Assembly: GCF_004210215.2 (NCBI RefSeq)
Contig: NZ_CP067394.1
Location: forward strand, 3,596,001-3,660,000
Length of the DNA stretch: 64,000 bases
Source of the DNA: Cryobacterium sp. SO1
GTDB lineage: Bacteria > Actinomycetota > Actinomycetes > Actinomycetales > Microbacteriaceae
Reading direction: 5' to 3'
Positions 51,980 through 60,472 of the stretch are shown here, piece by piece. The position numbers were made by a program, and so were the translations under genes. Numbering within the stretch: position 1 is the first letter of the stretch; each line of letters opens with the position of its first letter. The notes below the pieces were generated by a model. It was not told the DNA's origin and did no database searches. It saw only the letters and a list, made by a program, of their open reading frames with translations.

Positions 51980-53302
51980 ATGATGAAGCGCACCTTTCCC
52001 CGCACCGCACTGATGCGGGTTTCCGGCCTCGTGCTCGGGGCAGCCCTCATCGTGTCGCTCACGGGCTGTGGCGCCGCCCAGGGCGCCACGGAACTCAACC
52101 CCGACGCGCAGGTGAAGCTGGAGATGTGGACGGGTCAAACCGACCAAGCCCAGAAGGTCCTCGAGCAGCTCGTGGAGGAATTCGAGGCGGACAACCCCAA
52201 CGTGACCATCGAGGTCTCAGCCGGCGCGTCCTCCACCGAGGACCTGTTGCAGAAACTCTCCGCGGGATTCGCCGGCAACAAGTACCCCGACATCTCCTAT
52301 GCGTTCGGGTCGTGGGCGGGTCAGCTGGAATCCTCGGGGCGCACCCTCGATATCACCGAGCAGGTCGCCGAAGCCGACGTGAACTGGGACGAGTTCTCCG
52401 CATCCGCACGCGCCACCTCCCAACCCACCGGGACCAAGACCATCGGCTTCCCGGCGATCGTCGACAATCTTTCGCTGATTTACAACAAGACCGTGTTCGA
52501 TAGCGCCGGGGTGGACTACCCCACCTCCGACTGGAGCTGGGAGGATTTCCGGAGTGCCGCCAAGCGGCTGACGGATGCGCCGACCGAGACCTACGGCTAC
52601 GCCTACTCGGTGTCGGGCTCGGAGGAGACCACCTGGCAGTTCTGGCCGCACTTCTGGCAGAACGGCGGGACGATTCTGAGCGACGACTCCACGAAGTCCG
52701 AAATCGCCTCGACGGCGGGTGTCGACGCGCTCACAGACCTGCGCGACATGGCCATCGAAGACAAGAGCATCTACCTCGACCAGACTGACACCAAGTTCGC
52801 GCAGCTGTTCGCCAGCGACCGCATCGGGATGATCACGTCTGGGCCATGGCAACTTGCCGACTTCAAGACCGCAGGCACGAACTACGGCGTCGTGCAGCTG
52901 CCGGGAACGGACGGTGACCACCAGACGGTGTCCGGCGCCGACATCTGGGCGCTGTTCGACCACAAGGACAAGAACCGTGAGTACTGGGCCTTCCAGTTCA
53001 CCAAATGGCTCACGGATGCCGCCCAGGACGAACGCTGGAACGTTGAGGTGGGCAACCTGCCGCTGCGCAGCTCCGAGGTGGAATCCGACGCGTTCAAGAA
53101 ACAGGTCGCCACCTACCCCGGACTTGACGTGATGGCCGAGAACATGGCCAATGCCCAGCAGCCACGCCCGACGATCCCCGGATACGTCGGCCTCTCCGAG
53201 GCGATCGGATCAGCGATCTCCGACGTGCTGCAGGGGCAGGGCGATCCGAAGTCCGCCCTCGAGAAGGCTGCCACGATAGCCGACCAAGCCCTCAGCGACT
53301 AG
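51980..53302 (+). CDS. Sugar ABC transporter substrate-binding lipoprotein
   Basis: A 440-residue CUT1-type binding protein. The signal peptide ends in the lipobox LTGC with Cys at residue 30. KLEMWTGQTDQAQKVLEQLV, QNGGTILSDDSTKS, SDRIGMITSGPWQLADFKTA and WNVEVGNLPLRSSEVES are typical family segments. AGAGGA precedes the ATG. The complex lacks a dedicated ATPase gene here, so a shared MsiK/MalK-like ATPase encoded elsewhere is expected, as usual for actinobacterial CUT1 systems. Confidence 0.92.
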   Translation: MMKRTFPRTALMRVSGLVLGAALIVSLTGCGAAQGATELNPDAQVKLEMWTGQTDQAQKVLEQLVEEFEADNPNVTIEVSAGASSTEDLLQKLSAGFAGNKYPDISYAFGSWAGQLESSGRTLDITEQVAEADVNWDEFSASARATSQPTGTKTIGFPAIVDNLSLIYNKTVFDSAGVDYPTSDWSWEDFRSAAKRLTDAPTETYGYAYSVSGSEETTWQFWPHFWQNGGTILSDDSTKSEIASTAGVDALTDLRDMAIEDKSIYLDQTDTKFAQLFASDRIGMITSGPWQLADFKTAGTNYGVVQLPGTDGDHQTVSGADIWALFDHKDKNREYWAFQFTKWLTDAAQDERWNVEVGNLPLRSSEVESDAFKKQVATYPGLDVMAENMANAQQPRPTIPGYVGLSEAIGSAISDVLQGQGDPKSALEKAATIADQALSD

Positions 53303-53311
53303 GACCTGGTC

Positions 53312-54274
53312 ATGCTGAAGGCGCGACGGGCACCCGTCTTGGAGTCTGTCACCACCGCCGCACCCGGGGTGAAGCCGGGAGGCCGCGAAAGCGGGCGCCG
53401 CCCCGGCTGGCGCACGAGTCTGACCGGCTGGGGATTCGTCGGCCCGGCCACGCTCATCATCCTCGGCCTGTCGATCTTCCCGGCCCTGTGGGCGTTCGTC
53501 CTCTCTCTGCAGAACTGGGACGGCTTCAGCGAAGCCCAGTTCGTGGGCGGTGCGAACTACGCCGAACTGGTCACCGATGAAGAATTCGGCAAGGCCGTCG
53601 TCAACACCCTCGGCTTCACCGTCCTCTTCGTGCCGGCATCCGTTCTTCTCGGCCTGTTTCTCGCGGTGGCGCTGAACCGAAGCATCCGCTTCATCGGCAT
53701 CTACCGCACGGCGATTTTTGTGCCCTTCGTGGTCTCGGCCGCCTCGACCGGTGTACTCACCACCTATCTGTTCAGCCCGCAGTACGGAATCGTGAACAAC
53801 GTGTTGCGGGTGTTCGGTCTGCCGCAGCAAGGGTGGCTGGAGGATCAGTCGCAGGCGATGGTGGTGATCGCCATCATGTCGCTGTGGGGTCAGGCTGCGT
53901 TCACAACAGTCATCTACCTCGCGGCCCTGCAGGACATTCCCGGCGAGCTGCTCGAAGCCGCTCGCATCGACGGGGCGAACCACTGGCAGACCTTCTGGCG
54001 GGTCGTGTGGCCACAGCTGTCACCGGTCACGATCTTCGTCGCAATCTGGCAGACGATCGGTGCCATCCAGCTCTTCGACCTCGTCTACACGACCACCCGC
54101 GGCGGCCCGCTCGACGCCACGAAGACCATCGTGTACTTCCTCTACGAGAAAGCATTCAAAACCCTGCAGTTCGGCTACGGATCGGCGGCAGCGTATGTGC
54201 TGTTCGCCGCCACCCTGCTGATCACCATCATCGTCGTTGTCTACTCCCGCAAACGCAACCTGGAGGCATTCTGA
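53312..54274 (+). CDS. Sugar ABC transporter permease (MalF-like)
   Basis: A 320-residue membrane protein. Six membrane segments follow a 45-residue charged N-terminus. EAARIDGANHWQTFWRVVWP is the EAA motif that contacts the ATPase, near residue 215. GGPLDATKTIVYFLYEKAF is a CUT1 MalF signature. It starts nine bases after the binding protein gene and overlaps the next permease by one base, so the two form a heterodimer encoded in a tight operon. Confidence 0.93.
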   Translation: MLKARRAPVLESVTTAAPGVKPGGRESGRRPGWRTSLTGWGFVGPATLIILGLSIFPALWAFVLSLQNWDGFSEAQFVGGANYAELVTDEEFGKAVVNTLGFTVLFVPASVLLGLFLAVALNRSIRFIGIYRTAIFVPFVVSAASTGVLTTYLFSPQYGIVNNVLRVFGLPQQGWLEDQSQAMVVIAIMSLWGQAAFTTVIYLAALQDIPGELLEAARIDGANHWQTFWRVVWPQLSPVTIFVAIWQTIGAIQLFDLVYTTTRGGPLDATKTIVYFLYEKAFKTLQFGYGSAAAYVLFAATLLITIIVVVYSRKRNLEAF

Positions 54275-55167
54275 TGTCGACCACCGTCCTCAGCGAGGTC
54301 CTGACCTCCTTCGAACACGTTGCGACGCGCCCCGTCGATGCCCCGCGGCGCCGTAAACGCCGGTTCAGCTGGTGGCACTTCGTGCTCATCCCGATCGCCA
54401 TCCTGTTCCTGCTGCCGTTCGTGCAGATGATGCTCGCTTCGGTCTCACCTGAGAAGGAGCTTGTCACCTTCCCGCCGCCGTTTGTGCCATCGCATCTCAC
54501 CTTCGACGGCTACATCAAGCTCTTCACACAGACGGATGTCGTGCGGTGGCTCGGAAACACGGTGATCGTGTCGGGCACCGCGATCCTGTCGAACATCGTG
54601 CTGTGCTCCCTGGCCGGCTATGGCTTCGCGCGACTGAAGTTCGCCGGTCGCAGCGTCGGATTCTTCCTGATTCTCGCCACGATCATGATCCCGACCCAGC
54701 TGCTGATGATCCCGACTTACATTCTGTTCGCCACCCTCGGCCTGCTTGACGGGTTGGGCGCCGCGATCGTGCCGTGGCTGGCGACAGCGTTCGGCATCTT
54801 CCTCATGCGTCAGTTCTTCCTCTCTCTGCCCGCGGAACTCGAGGAAGCCGGGATGATCGACGGCTGCACCCGGTTGCAGGTGTTTTTCCGCATTGTGCTG
54901 CCTCTCGCACGACCGGCCATCGCGACCCTGGCCATCTTCACACTCCTCGGGTCGTGGAACGACCTGGTCTGGCCGCTCATCGCGATCAACAACGACCAGG
55001 CGTTCACGCTCCAGCTCGGCATCGCGAACTTCCAGTCCACCCGGCGCACCCAGTGGGACCTGCTCATGGCCGGCAACGTGGTCGCTACGCTGCCGCTCAT
55101 TCTGTTCTTCCTGTTCGCGCAGCGTCAGTTCATGGCGACCATGACCTTCTCCGGGATCAAAGGATGA
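54274..55167 (+). CDS. Sugar ABC transporter permease (MalG-like)
   Basis: A 297-residue membrane protein with six spans. The EAA loop EEAGMIDGCTRLQVFFRIVLP is near residue 185. SNIVLCSLAGYGFARLKFAG and FILATIMIPTQLLMIPTYI are MalG-type segments. The ATG at 54274 overlaps the previous stop (TGATG). Its stop overlaps the first PfkB gene (ATGA). Import is from the outside into the cytoplasm. Confidence 0.93.
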   Translation: MSTTVLSEVLTSFEHVATRPVDAPRRRKRRFSWWHFVLIPIAILFLLPFVQMMLASVSPEKELVTFPPPFVPSHLTFDGYIKLFTQTDVVRWLGNTVIVSGTAILSNIVLCSLAGYGFARLKFAGRSVGFFLILATIMIPTQLLMIPTYILFATLGLLDGLGAAIVPWLATAFGIFLMRQFFLSLPAELEEAGMIDGCTRLQVFFRIVLPLARPAIATLAIFTLLGSWNDLVWPLIAINNDQAFTLQLGIANFQSTRRTQWDLLMAGNVVATLPLILFFLFAQRQFMATMTFSGIKG

Positions 55168-56117
55168 GCGGCGACGGCTCGTGCACGGTGTTGGTCGTCG
55201 GCGACGCCAACCCTGACCTCATCATCAGCGGCGATGTCGTGCCCCGCTTCGGCCAGGCCGAGCAACTCCTCGACAGCGCCGACCTGGTGCTCGGCGGCAG
55301 CGCGGCCATCGTCGCGGCCGGACTTGCCAGGCTCGGGGTGGCCACCGCCATGATCGCTGCCATCGGAGACGACGACTTCGGCCGTCTGGTCCGGGCCCGA
55401 CTCGACGAACGCGGCGTCGACACCGCGCCATTCGTCGTCCGTGCCGACTTGCCGACCGGGCTGTCCATCATTCTTGCGAAGTCCATCGATCGGGCCATCC
55501 TCACGCTCCCGGGAACGATTCCGGTACTGCGCGCGGCAGACGTGCGCGCCGCCGTGAAACTCCTCGAGCCTCGGCACGTTCACATAGCGTCGTACTTCCT
55601 GCAACCCGCCCTGGCGGCAGAACTGCCGACATTGCTCGGCTGGCTGCGCGGGCGGGGAATCACGACGAGCCTCGACACAAACTGGGATCCGGCCGAACTC
55701 TGGGACGGCCTGGCCGAGGTGCTGCCCAGCGTCGACGTCTTCCTACCCAACCGGGAGGAAGTGATCGCAATCGCGCGGGCGGTCACCGGCGAAACACTCG
55801 CCGACGACCTCGCCGCCGCGTCGGCACTCGCCGCGCTGAAACCGCGCGTTGTTGTGAAGGCCGGAGCCGAAGGCGGATTCTCCGTCGACTCCGACCAGGA
55901 GGTGCACCGGGCGGCTGGGCTGGTGCTCGACGTCGTTGACACCATCGGCGCCGGCGACAGCTTCGACGCCGGTTACATCACCGCCTTCCTCAGCGGCGTC
56001 CCGTCGGAACCGGAACGTTTGCGCTGGGCCGCCGTCGCGGGCTCGCTCTCCACCAGGGCCGCCGGCGGCACCGATGCGCAGGCCACACTCGCCGAACTGC
56101 TGGAGGCGTCGGCATGA
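55164..56117 (+). CDS. PfkB/ribokinase-family carbohydrate kinase, first copy
   Basis: A 317-residue sugar kinase. VLVVGDANPDLIISGDVVPR opens the domain, VLGGSAAIVAAGLARLGV is the first PfkB signature, DVVDTIGAGDSFDAGYITAF the second, with the catalytic Asp and anion hole GAGD. The family phosphorylates ribose, fructose, tagatose, KDG and others. It overlaps the permease by four bases and the second kinase by four (ATGA), so the genes are translated as a chain. Sequence features are closer to ribokinase/KDG kinase than to phosphofructokinase. Confidence 0.9.
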   Translation: MSGDGSCTVLVVGDANPDLIISGDVVPRFGQAEQLLDSADLVLGGSAAIVAAGLARLGVATAMIAAIGDDDFGRLVRARLDERGVDTAPFVVRADLPTGLSIILAKSIDRAILTLPGTIPVLRAADVRAAVKLLEPRHVHIASYFLQPALAAELPTLLGWLRGRGITTSLDTNWDPAELWDGLAEVLPSVDVFLPNREEVIAIARAVTGETLADDLAAASALAALKPRVVVKAGAEGGFSVDSDQEVHRAAGLVLDVVDTIGAGDSFDAGYITAFLSGVPSEPERLRWAAVAGSLSTRAAGGTDAQATLAELLEASA

Positions 56118-57076
56118 TCCATTGTCTCGGCCTCAGCCCGGCCTTGGACGTCACGTACACGGTGCCTGCGCTGGCGCCCGGCGGCATCCACCGCCCGGGG
56201 ATGGTCATCAAACTGGCGGGCGGCAAGTCGCTCAACGTTGCCCGCGCCCTCGCCAGCCTCGGCCAGCCGGTGCACGCCATCGCACCGCTCGGCGGCAGTA
56301 TCGGGTCGATGATCATCGAGCAGCTGGCGGCAAGCCCTATCCGGCTGACTGCCGTCAACACCGATACGCAGACCCGCTTCTGCGTGACCGTCGCCGACAC
56401 CACCGCGGCGTCGCTCACCGAGTTCTACGAACACGACGACGACCTCGGGGCCGGGACGTGGATGGAGTTGGACGCCGCCATCAAGGCCGTTGACGACGGC
56501 TGGCTGGTGCTTTCCGGCAGTGTGCCGCGGGGAATTCCGCTCCCCGACCTGGCCGGAGCATTGCGTGGTGCCGCGGATCGCGGCGTTCGTGTGGCCGTAG
56601 ACGTGCACGGTGAAGCTCTTGCCGTGCTTGTCGCTCTGGCCCGGCCACACCTGGTGAAAATCAATCGCAGCGAAGCGGCCGAACTCCTCGGTTTGGAGGC
56701 CAGCCGGGCAGCGGACGTGCCACTAGCCGGGCTTGTCACGAGCGTGCACCAGCTCGGGGCTGAGATCGTCGTCATCACCGACGGTGTGCACGGATCTCTC
56801 GCCCGGGATCAGGACGGTTCGCTGTGGCGTGCCCGATCGGCAGCCCCACCCGACATCTACTCGGTCGGCAGCGGTGACAGCTTCCTAGCGGGGCTCGTCG
56901 AAGCCCTCGCCGCCGACCGGCCGCTTCGTGACGCCATGTATGCGGCGGCGGCCTGCGCCGCCGCGAACGCAGAAGCACCAGGAGCGGCGACGTTCACCCT
57001 CGGAGCGCTCACCCGTGCGCGGGCCGCCGTGACCGTTGAACCCGACATGTTGAGTGGGTGGGACTTACGGACCTAA
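56114..57076 (+). CDS. PfkB-family kinase, second copy (1-phosphofructokinase/tagatose-6-phosphate kinase type)
   Basis: A 320-residue kinase of the FruK/LacC subgroup. It begins MIHCLGLSPALDVTYTV (family: TLNPALD), has VIKLAGGKSLNVARALASLG, VLSGSVPRGIPLPDLA and ends IYSVGSGDSFLAGLVEAL with the anion hole and catalytic Asp. This group phosphorylates fructose-1-P or tagatose-6-P to bisphosphates, which suits the nearby class II aldolase (inference). It is the last gene of the operon, its stop overlapping the convergent DUF1801 gene by four bases. Confidence 0.9.
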   Translation: MIHCLGLSPALDVTYTVPALAPGGIHRPGMVIKLAGGKSLNVARALASLGQPVHAIAPLGGSIGSMIIEQLAASPIRLTAVNTDTQTRFCVTVADTTAASLTEFYEHDDDLGAGTWMELDAAIKAVDDGWLVLSGSVPRGIPLPDLAGALRGAADRGVRVAVDVHGEALAVLVALARPHLVKINRSEAAELLGLEASRAADVPLAGLVTSVHQLGAEIVVITDGVHGSLARDQDGSLWRARSAAPPDIYSVGSGDSFLAGLVEALAADRPLRDAMYAAAACAAANAEAPGAATFTLGALTRARAAVTVEPDMLSGWDLRT

Positions 57077-57489
57077 GCCGGACCAACGGCCTTCCTCAGT
57101 AGCTCGACCATCTGCTCCTGATCGGCGGCAGTGAACTTGACGACGGCAAACGACGTCGGCCAGAGGTTACCGTCGTCGAGTTCGGCGTCCGGCTGGAAGC
57201 CGATGGTGGCGTAGCGCACCTTGAACTTGGCGGCGCTCTGAAAGAACACCATCACCTTGCCGTCGGCGTTGGCATAGGCCGGCATGCCGTACCAGGTCTT
57301 GGCGCCCAGATTGGTGTTTTCTTTCACCAGCCGGTGCAGGATCTGGGCAAGGTCCTGGTCGGTGCCGGTCATCTCGTCGATCGCGGCCAGGCACGCGGCC
57401 TCCAGGTCGGCACCGAGCTTCGCGGCCTTCGCTTCCGCCACGGCCGCCCGCATCGCGGCCTTTTCCTCTTTGCTGAATGCTGTACTCAT
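57073..57489 (-). CDS. DUF1801 (iron-chaperone/YdhG-like) protein
   Basis: A 138-residue alpha/beta protein. LGAKTWYGMPAYANADGKVM and VFFQSAAKFKVRYATIGF are the family's core strands, with the conserved Trp/Tyr/Gly/Pro. Relatives include the frataxin-like YdhG group, but the biochemical role is unsettled. The first 40 residues are a charged Ala-rich helix. It is convergent with the PfkB gene and overlaps its last four bases. The gap 57490-57579 holds nothing else. Confidence 0.85.
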   Translation of the reverse strand: MSTAFSKEEKAAMRAAVAEAKAAKLGADLEAACLAAIDEMTGTDQDLAQILHRLVKENTNLGAKTWYGMPAYANADGKVMVFFQSAAKFKVRYATIGFQPDAELDDGNLWPTSFAVVKFTAADQEQMVELLRKAVGPA

Positions 57490-57579
57490 GATCCGGTCCT
57501 CACTGATCCTGATTGTGACTCTGGCCCCACTGTAAAAGGAAACCGGGCAGCGCGCGTCCTCGATCCCGTTTCGCGCGCG

Positions 57580-57618
57580 CTGAATCCGGCACCGGCGTAG
57601 CCGGTGTGGTTGATTCAG
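57580..57618. terminator. Hairpin overlapping the response-regulator stop codon
   Basis: CTGAATCCGGCACCGGC (57580-57596) pairs with GCCGGTGTGGTTGATTCAG (57600-57618) with an internal loop; seven pairs at the base and six at the tip are perfect. The TCA at 57615-57617 is the stop codon of the LuxR-type gene. Confidence 0.5.
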
Positions 57619-58277
57619 GGTCCGCCGAGCCAGCTGTCGATCCGGTGGTGATCGGGGGTGAATCCGTGGCCGACACCCCAGAGCACGGCCTGGGTTCGGC
57701 TCTCGGCCCCGATCTTGCCGTATACGCTGCGGATATAGGACTTGACGGTGTTGGGACTGAGGTAGGTGAGCGCCGCCACCTCGGCGTTGCTCTTGCCCTG
57801 CGTGATCAGGGCCAGGATCTCGGACTCGCGATCCGTGATTCCTTCGCGACGGCCGGGCCAGTCCAGTCCCGGCGCACTGCCCGCCCGCTTCGGCGGATCA
57901 CTCACCACGATCTCGCCGGCGTGCACCGACTCCAGGGCAGCCACGAGGTCACGGGCCGGCAACGTCTTAGACAGGTATCCACTGACGCCCTGGTCGAGCG
58001 CCGCGCTGATCAGGTCGGGCTGGAAGTTCCAGGTGTACATGACCACGCGACCGGCGCGTGGGTTGCGGACGAGAGCCGAGAGCTCCGACAGATCGGATTC
58101 GGGCTGGGCGAAAGAGTCGTACATCACGATGTCGGTGCGGTCGGAGAGGGCCGCATTCGCGTCGATCTCCGCAACGACCACACGATCCCGGTAGTGATCG
58201 AACATGTGCGCCAGGCCCTTGAGCACGATGTCGTAGTCATCGACCAGAGCAACGGTAACGGGCTGTGACGGGGACAT
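57615..58277 (-). CDS. LuxR-family response regulator, no partner kinase nearby
   Basis: A 220-residue NarL/FixJ-type regulator. Receiver residues 8-120: acidic pair D13-D14, phospho-acceptor Asp54 in IVMYDSFAQ, Lys in SGYLSKTLPARD. The C-terminal helix-turn-helix is ITDRESEILALITQGKSNAE, LSPNTVKSYIRSVYGKIGAE. No histidine kinase is encoded within the window near it. It is divergent from the GlsB-like gene, with a perfect 18-bp palindrome between them, so it may regulate both itself and that gene. Confidence 0.92.
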   Translation of the reverse strand: MSPSQPVTVALVDDYDIVLKGLAHMFDHYRDRVVVAEIDANAALSDRTDIVMYDSFAQPESDLSELSALVRNPRAGRVVMYTWNFQPDLISAALDQGVSGYLSKTLPARDLVAALESVHAGEIVVSDPPKRAGSAPGLDWPGRREGITDRESEILALITQGKSNAEVAALTYLSPNTVKSYIRSVYGKIGAESRTQAVLWGVGHGFTPDHHRIDSWLGGP

Positions 58278-58311
58278 AGTAGGACGATACTGCCAGAGCA
58301 GACCGACCGAC

Positions 58312-58329
58312 TACACCCCTAGGGGTGTA
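58312..58329. promoter_or_regulatory. Perfect 18-bp palindrome TACACCCCTAGGGGTGTA
   Basis: Arms TACACCCCT and AGGGGTGTA with no spacer, 35 bases upstream of the response-regulator start and 93 bases from the GlsB-like start. It resembles LuxR-type response-regulator sites in actinobacteria (CCCCTNNGGGG type; recalled, not verified). Confidence 0.7.
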
Positions 58330-58422
58330 CCGCCGCCTCTGTGCGGGTGTTTTGCTGTTCTCCGGCCGGTAACCACCGGCCGTACCGAACACTCAGCCTC
58401 ATCTAACAGGAAGGAGACCACA

Positions 58423-58701
58423 ATGCTTGGTCTCATCATCAGCCTCATCGTCGTCGGCATCATCGCCGGCGCCGTCGCCCGCCTCGTCGTGCCCGGCCGG
58501 CAGAACATCAGCATCCCGATGACCATCGTGCTGGGGATCATCGGGTCCTTCGTCGGCGGATTCCTCGGTTTCCTGATCTTCCAACACGACCCGATGGACG
58601 GCTTCTTCCAGCCGGCCGGCATCATCGGATCCATCATCGGCGCGATCGTCGTGCTGCTGGTCTACATCCGTGTCAGCGGCCGTCGTAGCGTCCGGAACTA
58701 G
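58423..58701 (+). CDS. GlsB/YeaQ/YmgE-family membrane protein
   Basis: A 92-residue protein with three membrane helices: LIISLIVVGIIAGAVARLVV, ISIPMTIVLGIIGSFVGGFL and IGSIIGAIVVLLVYIRV. It has the Gly-rich helix pattern and the GxxxG spacing of transglycosylase-associated (GlsB/YeaQ) proteins, often stress-induced. ATG at 58423 follows AGGAAGGAGACC, a strong ribosome site. Its upstream region carries the palindrome for the divergent regulator, so it is a candidate target. Confidence 0.9.
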   Translation: MLGLIISLIVVGIIAGAVARLVVPGRQNISIPMTIVLGIIGSFVGGFLGFLIFQHDPMDGFFQPAGIIGSIIGAIVVLLVYIRVSGRRSVRN

Positions 58702-58708
58702 TCGGTTT

Positions 58709-58739
58709 CCCGGTGGCCGCCACCCGGCCGGCCACCGGG
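58709..58739. terminator. Bidirectional terminator between GlsB-like and mmsA genes
   Basis: CCCGGTGGCCG (58709-58719) and CGGCCACCGGG (58729-58739) form a perfect 11-bp stem with a 9-base loop, between two convergent genes. Confidence 0.75.
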
Positions 58740-58762
58740 CCGAACGCACGCTGCGAGCGGAC

Positions 58763-60262
58763 TTAGGTGTTCTGCGGGAAGCCCAGGTTGATGCCACCGT
58801 GGCTGGGGTCGAGCCAGCGCGCGGTGACGGCCTTCTCCCGGGTGTAGAAAGATATTCCCGCCGGGCCGTAGGCCTTCGCGTCGCCGAAGAGGGAGTCCTT
58901 CCAGCCGCCGAAGGAGTGGTACGCCACGGGCACCGGGATGGGCACGTTGATTCCGACCATGCCCACCTGCACCTCGTGCTGGAACCGGCGCGCGGCGCCG
59001 CCGTCGTTGGTGAAGATGGCGGTGCCGTTGCCGTACTTGCTGGCGTTGATCACGGCCACGCCGTCGGTGTAGCTGGCCACCCGCACGACGCTCAGCACCG
59101 GGCCGAAGATCTCGTCTGTGTAGACGGCGGAGTCCAGGCTGACCTTGTCGAACAGGGTGGGGCCGAGCCAGAAACCGGATGCCTCACCGTCGACCTCGAT
59201 GCCGCGACCATCGATCACGACCTCCGCGCCATCCGCGTGGGCGATGTCGATGTAGCCGGCGACCTTGTCACGGTGCGCCTCGGTGATCAGCGGGCCCATG
59301 TCACAGCCGCGCATGCCGTCGCCCACCGTCAGTCCCTTCACGCGCTCGGCGATCTTGGCGATCAGCTCGTCGGCGACGGGCTCCACGGCCACGATCACGC
59401 TGATGGCCATGCAGCGCTCCCCCGCCGAACCGAAGCCGGCGTTGACCGCGGCGTCCGCAGCCAGGTCGAGGTCGGCATCCGGCAGCACCAGCATGTGGTT
59501 CTTAGCGCCGCCGAGGGCCTGCACGCGCTTGCCGTGGTGCGCGGCGGTCTCGTAGATGTACTTGGCGATCGGGGTGGACCCGACGAAGGAGATGGCCTGG
59601 ACGTCGGGGTTGACCAGCAGGGCGTCGACGGCCTCCTTGTCACCGTGCACGACGTTGAGCACGCCGTCGGGCAGGCCGGCCTCGGTGAACAGGGCGGCGA
59701 GCCAGTTCGCGGCGGACGGGTCCTTCTCGCTGGGCTTGAGCACAACGGTGTTACCGGCGGCGATGGCGAGGGGGAAGAACCAGAGCGGCACCATCGCCGG
59801 GAAGTTGAACGGGCTGATGATGCCCACCACGCCGAGCGGCTGCCGGAGGGTGTAGACGTCGACGCCGGTGGAGACGTTCTCGGAGAACTCGCCTTTGGCC
59901 AGGTGCGGCAGGCCGAGCGCGAACTCGACCACCTCGAGGCCGCGGGCGATCTCGCCCAGGGCATCGGAGGTGACCTTGCCGTGTTCGTTGGTGAGGATGT
60001 CGGCGAGCTCGCCCTTGCGGGCGTTGAGCAACTCGCGGAAGGCGAACATGACGCCCTGGCGTTTGGCGATGGACGCGTCACGCCAGGCGGGGTAAGCGGC
60101 CTGGGCCGAGGCGACAACGGTGTCGACGTCGGCGGCGGAAGCCAGGGACACCAGGCGCTGCACTCGGCCGGTGGCCGGGTTGTAGACGGGGGCGGTGCGG
60201 ATGGATGCGCCGGCGCCGGGGGCGCCGTCGATCCAGTGGGTGAGGACGGGAAGGTCGGTCAT
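58763..60262 (-). CDS. mmsA: Methylmalonate-semialdehyde dehydrogenase (CoA-acylating)
   Basis: A 499-residue aldehyde dehydrogenase that converts methylmalonate (or malonate) semialdehyde to propionyl- (acetyl-) CoA. ISPFNFPAMVPLWFFPLAIA, ISFVGSTPIAKYIYETAAHH, ALGGAKNHMLVLPDADLD, and GFGSAGERCMAISVIV with the catalytic Cys are the MMSDH-specific motifs, as is VPVPVAYHSFGGWKDSLFGD. It lies downstream of an aminotransferase on the same strand. The pair is typical of beta-alanine, beta-aminoisobutyrate or valine breakdown. Confidence 0.94.
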   Translation of the reverse strand: MTDLPVLTHWIDGAPGAGASIRTAPVYNPATGRVQRLVSLASAADVDTVVASAQAAYPAWRDASIAKRQGVMFAFRELLNARKGELADILTNEHGKVTSDALGEIARGLEVVEFALGLPHLAKGEFSENVSTGVDVYTLRQPLGVVGIISPFNFPAMVPLWFFPLAIAAGNTVVLKPSEKDPSAANWLAALFTEAGLPDGVLNVVHGDKEAVDALLVNPDVQAISFVGSTPIAKYIYETAAHHGKRVQALGGAKNHMLVLPDADLDLAADAAVNAGFGSAGERCMAISVIVAVEPVADELIAKIAERVKGLTVGDGMRGCDMGPLITEAHRDKVAGYIDIAHADGAEVVIDGRGIEVDGEASGFWLGPTLFDKVSLDSAVYTDEIFGPVLSVVRVASYTDGVAVINASKYGNGTAIFTNDGGAARRFQHEVQVGMVGINVPIPVPVAYHSFGGWKDSLFGDAKAYGPAGISFYTREKAVTARWLDPSHGGINLGFPQNT

Positions 60263-60317
60263 GTCAGTCGATTCTGTTGGGGGTGAGAGGACGTGCGCGG
60301 GTCGCGACCATCCCGTC

Positions 60318-60472
60318 GGTCGAGCTTGTCGAGACCTCGTGGGCCGTCCTCTGAACGCAGGCGTGGTCGCGGGGTCTACTTCGACAAGCTCAGCACGGCG
60401 TCGACAAGCTCGACCAGCGATCGGTGCGGTGTCGAGATCGTTGTGCGGGTTTCGACAAGCTCAACCAGCGAG
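60318..60472. repeat. Cluster of short dispersed repeats TTTCGACAAGCTCAACCAGCG
   Basis: Four copies: inverted GGTCGAGCTTGTCGAGACC (60318-), then TTCGACAAGCTCAGCACGG (60380-), TCGACAAGCTCGACCAGCGA (60401-) and TTTCGACAAGCTCAACCAGC (60450-). They form the gap between mmsA and the aminotransferase and reach into the latter's C-terminal codons. Such words are, to my recollection, widespread intergenic elements in Microbacteriaceae. Confidence 0.75.

Noticed and set aside
52000..55200. Missing ATPase gene read as a broken sugar ABC operon
   Set aside because: CUT1 operons in actinobacteria often lack their own ATPase and use a shared one, so the absence is not a defect.
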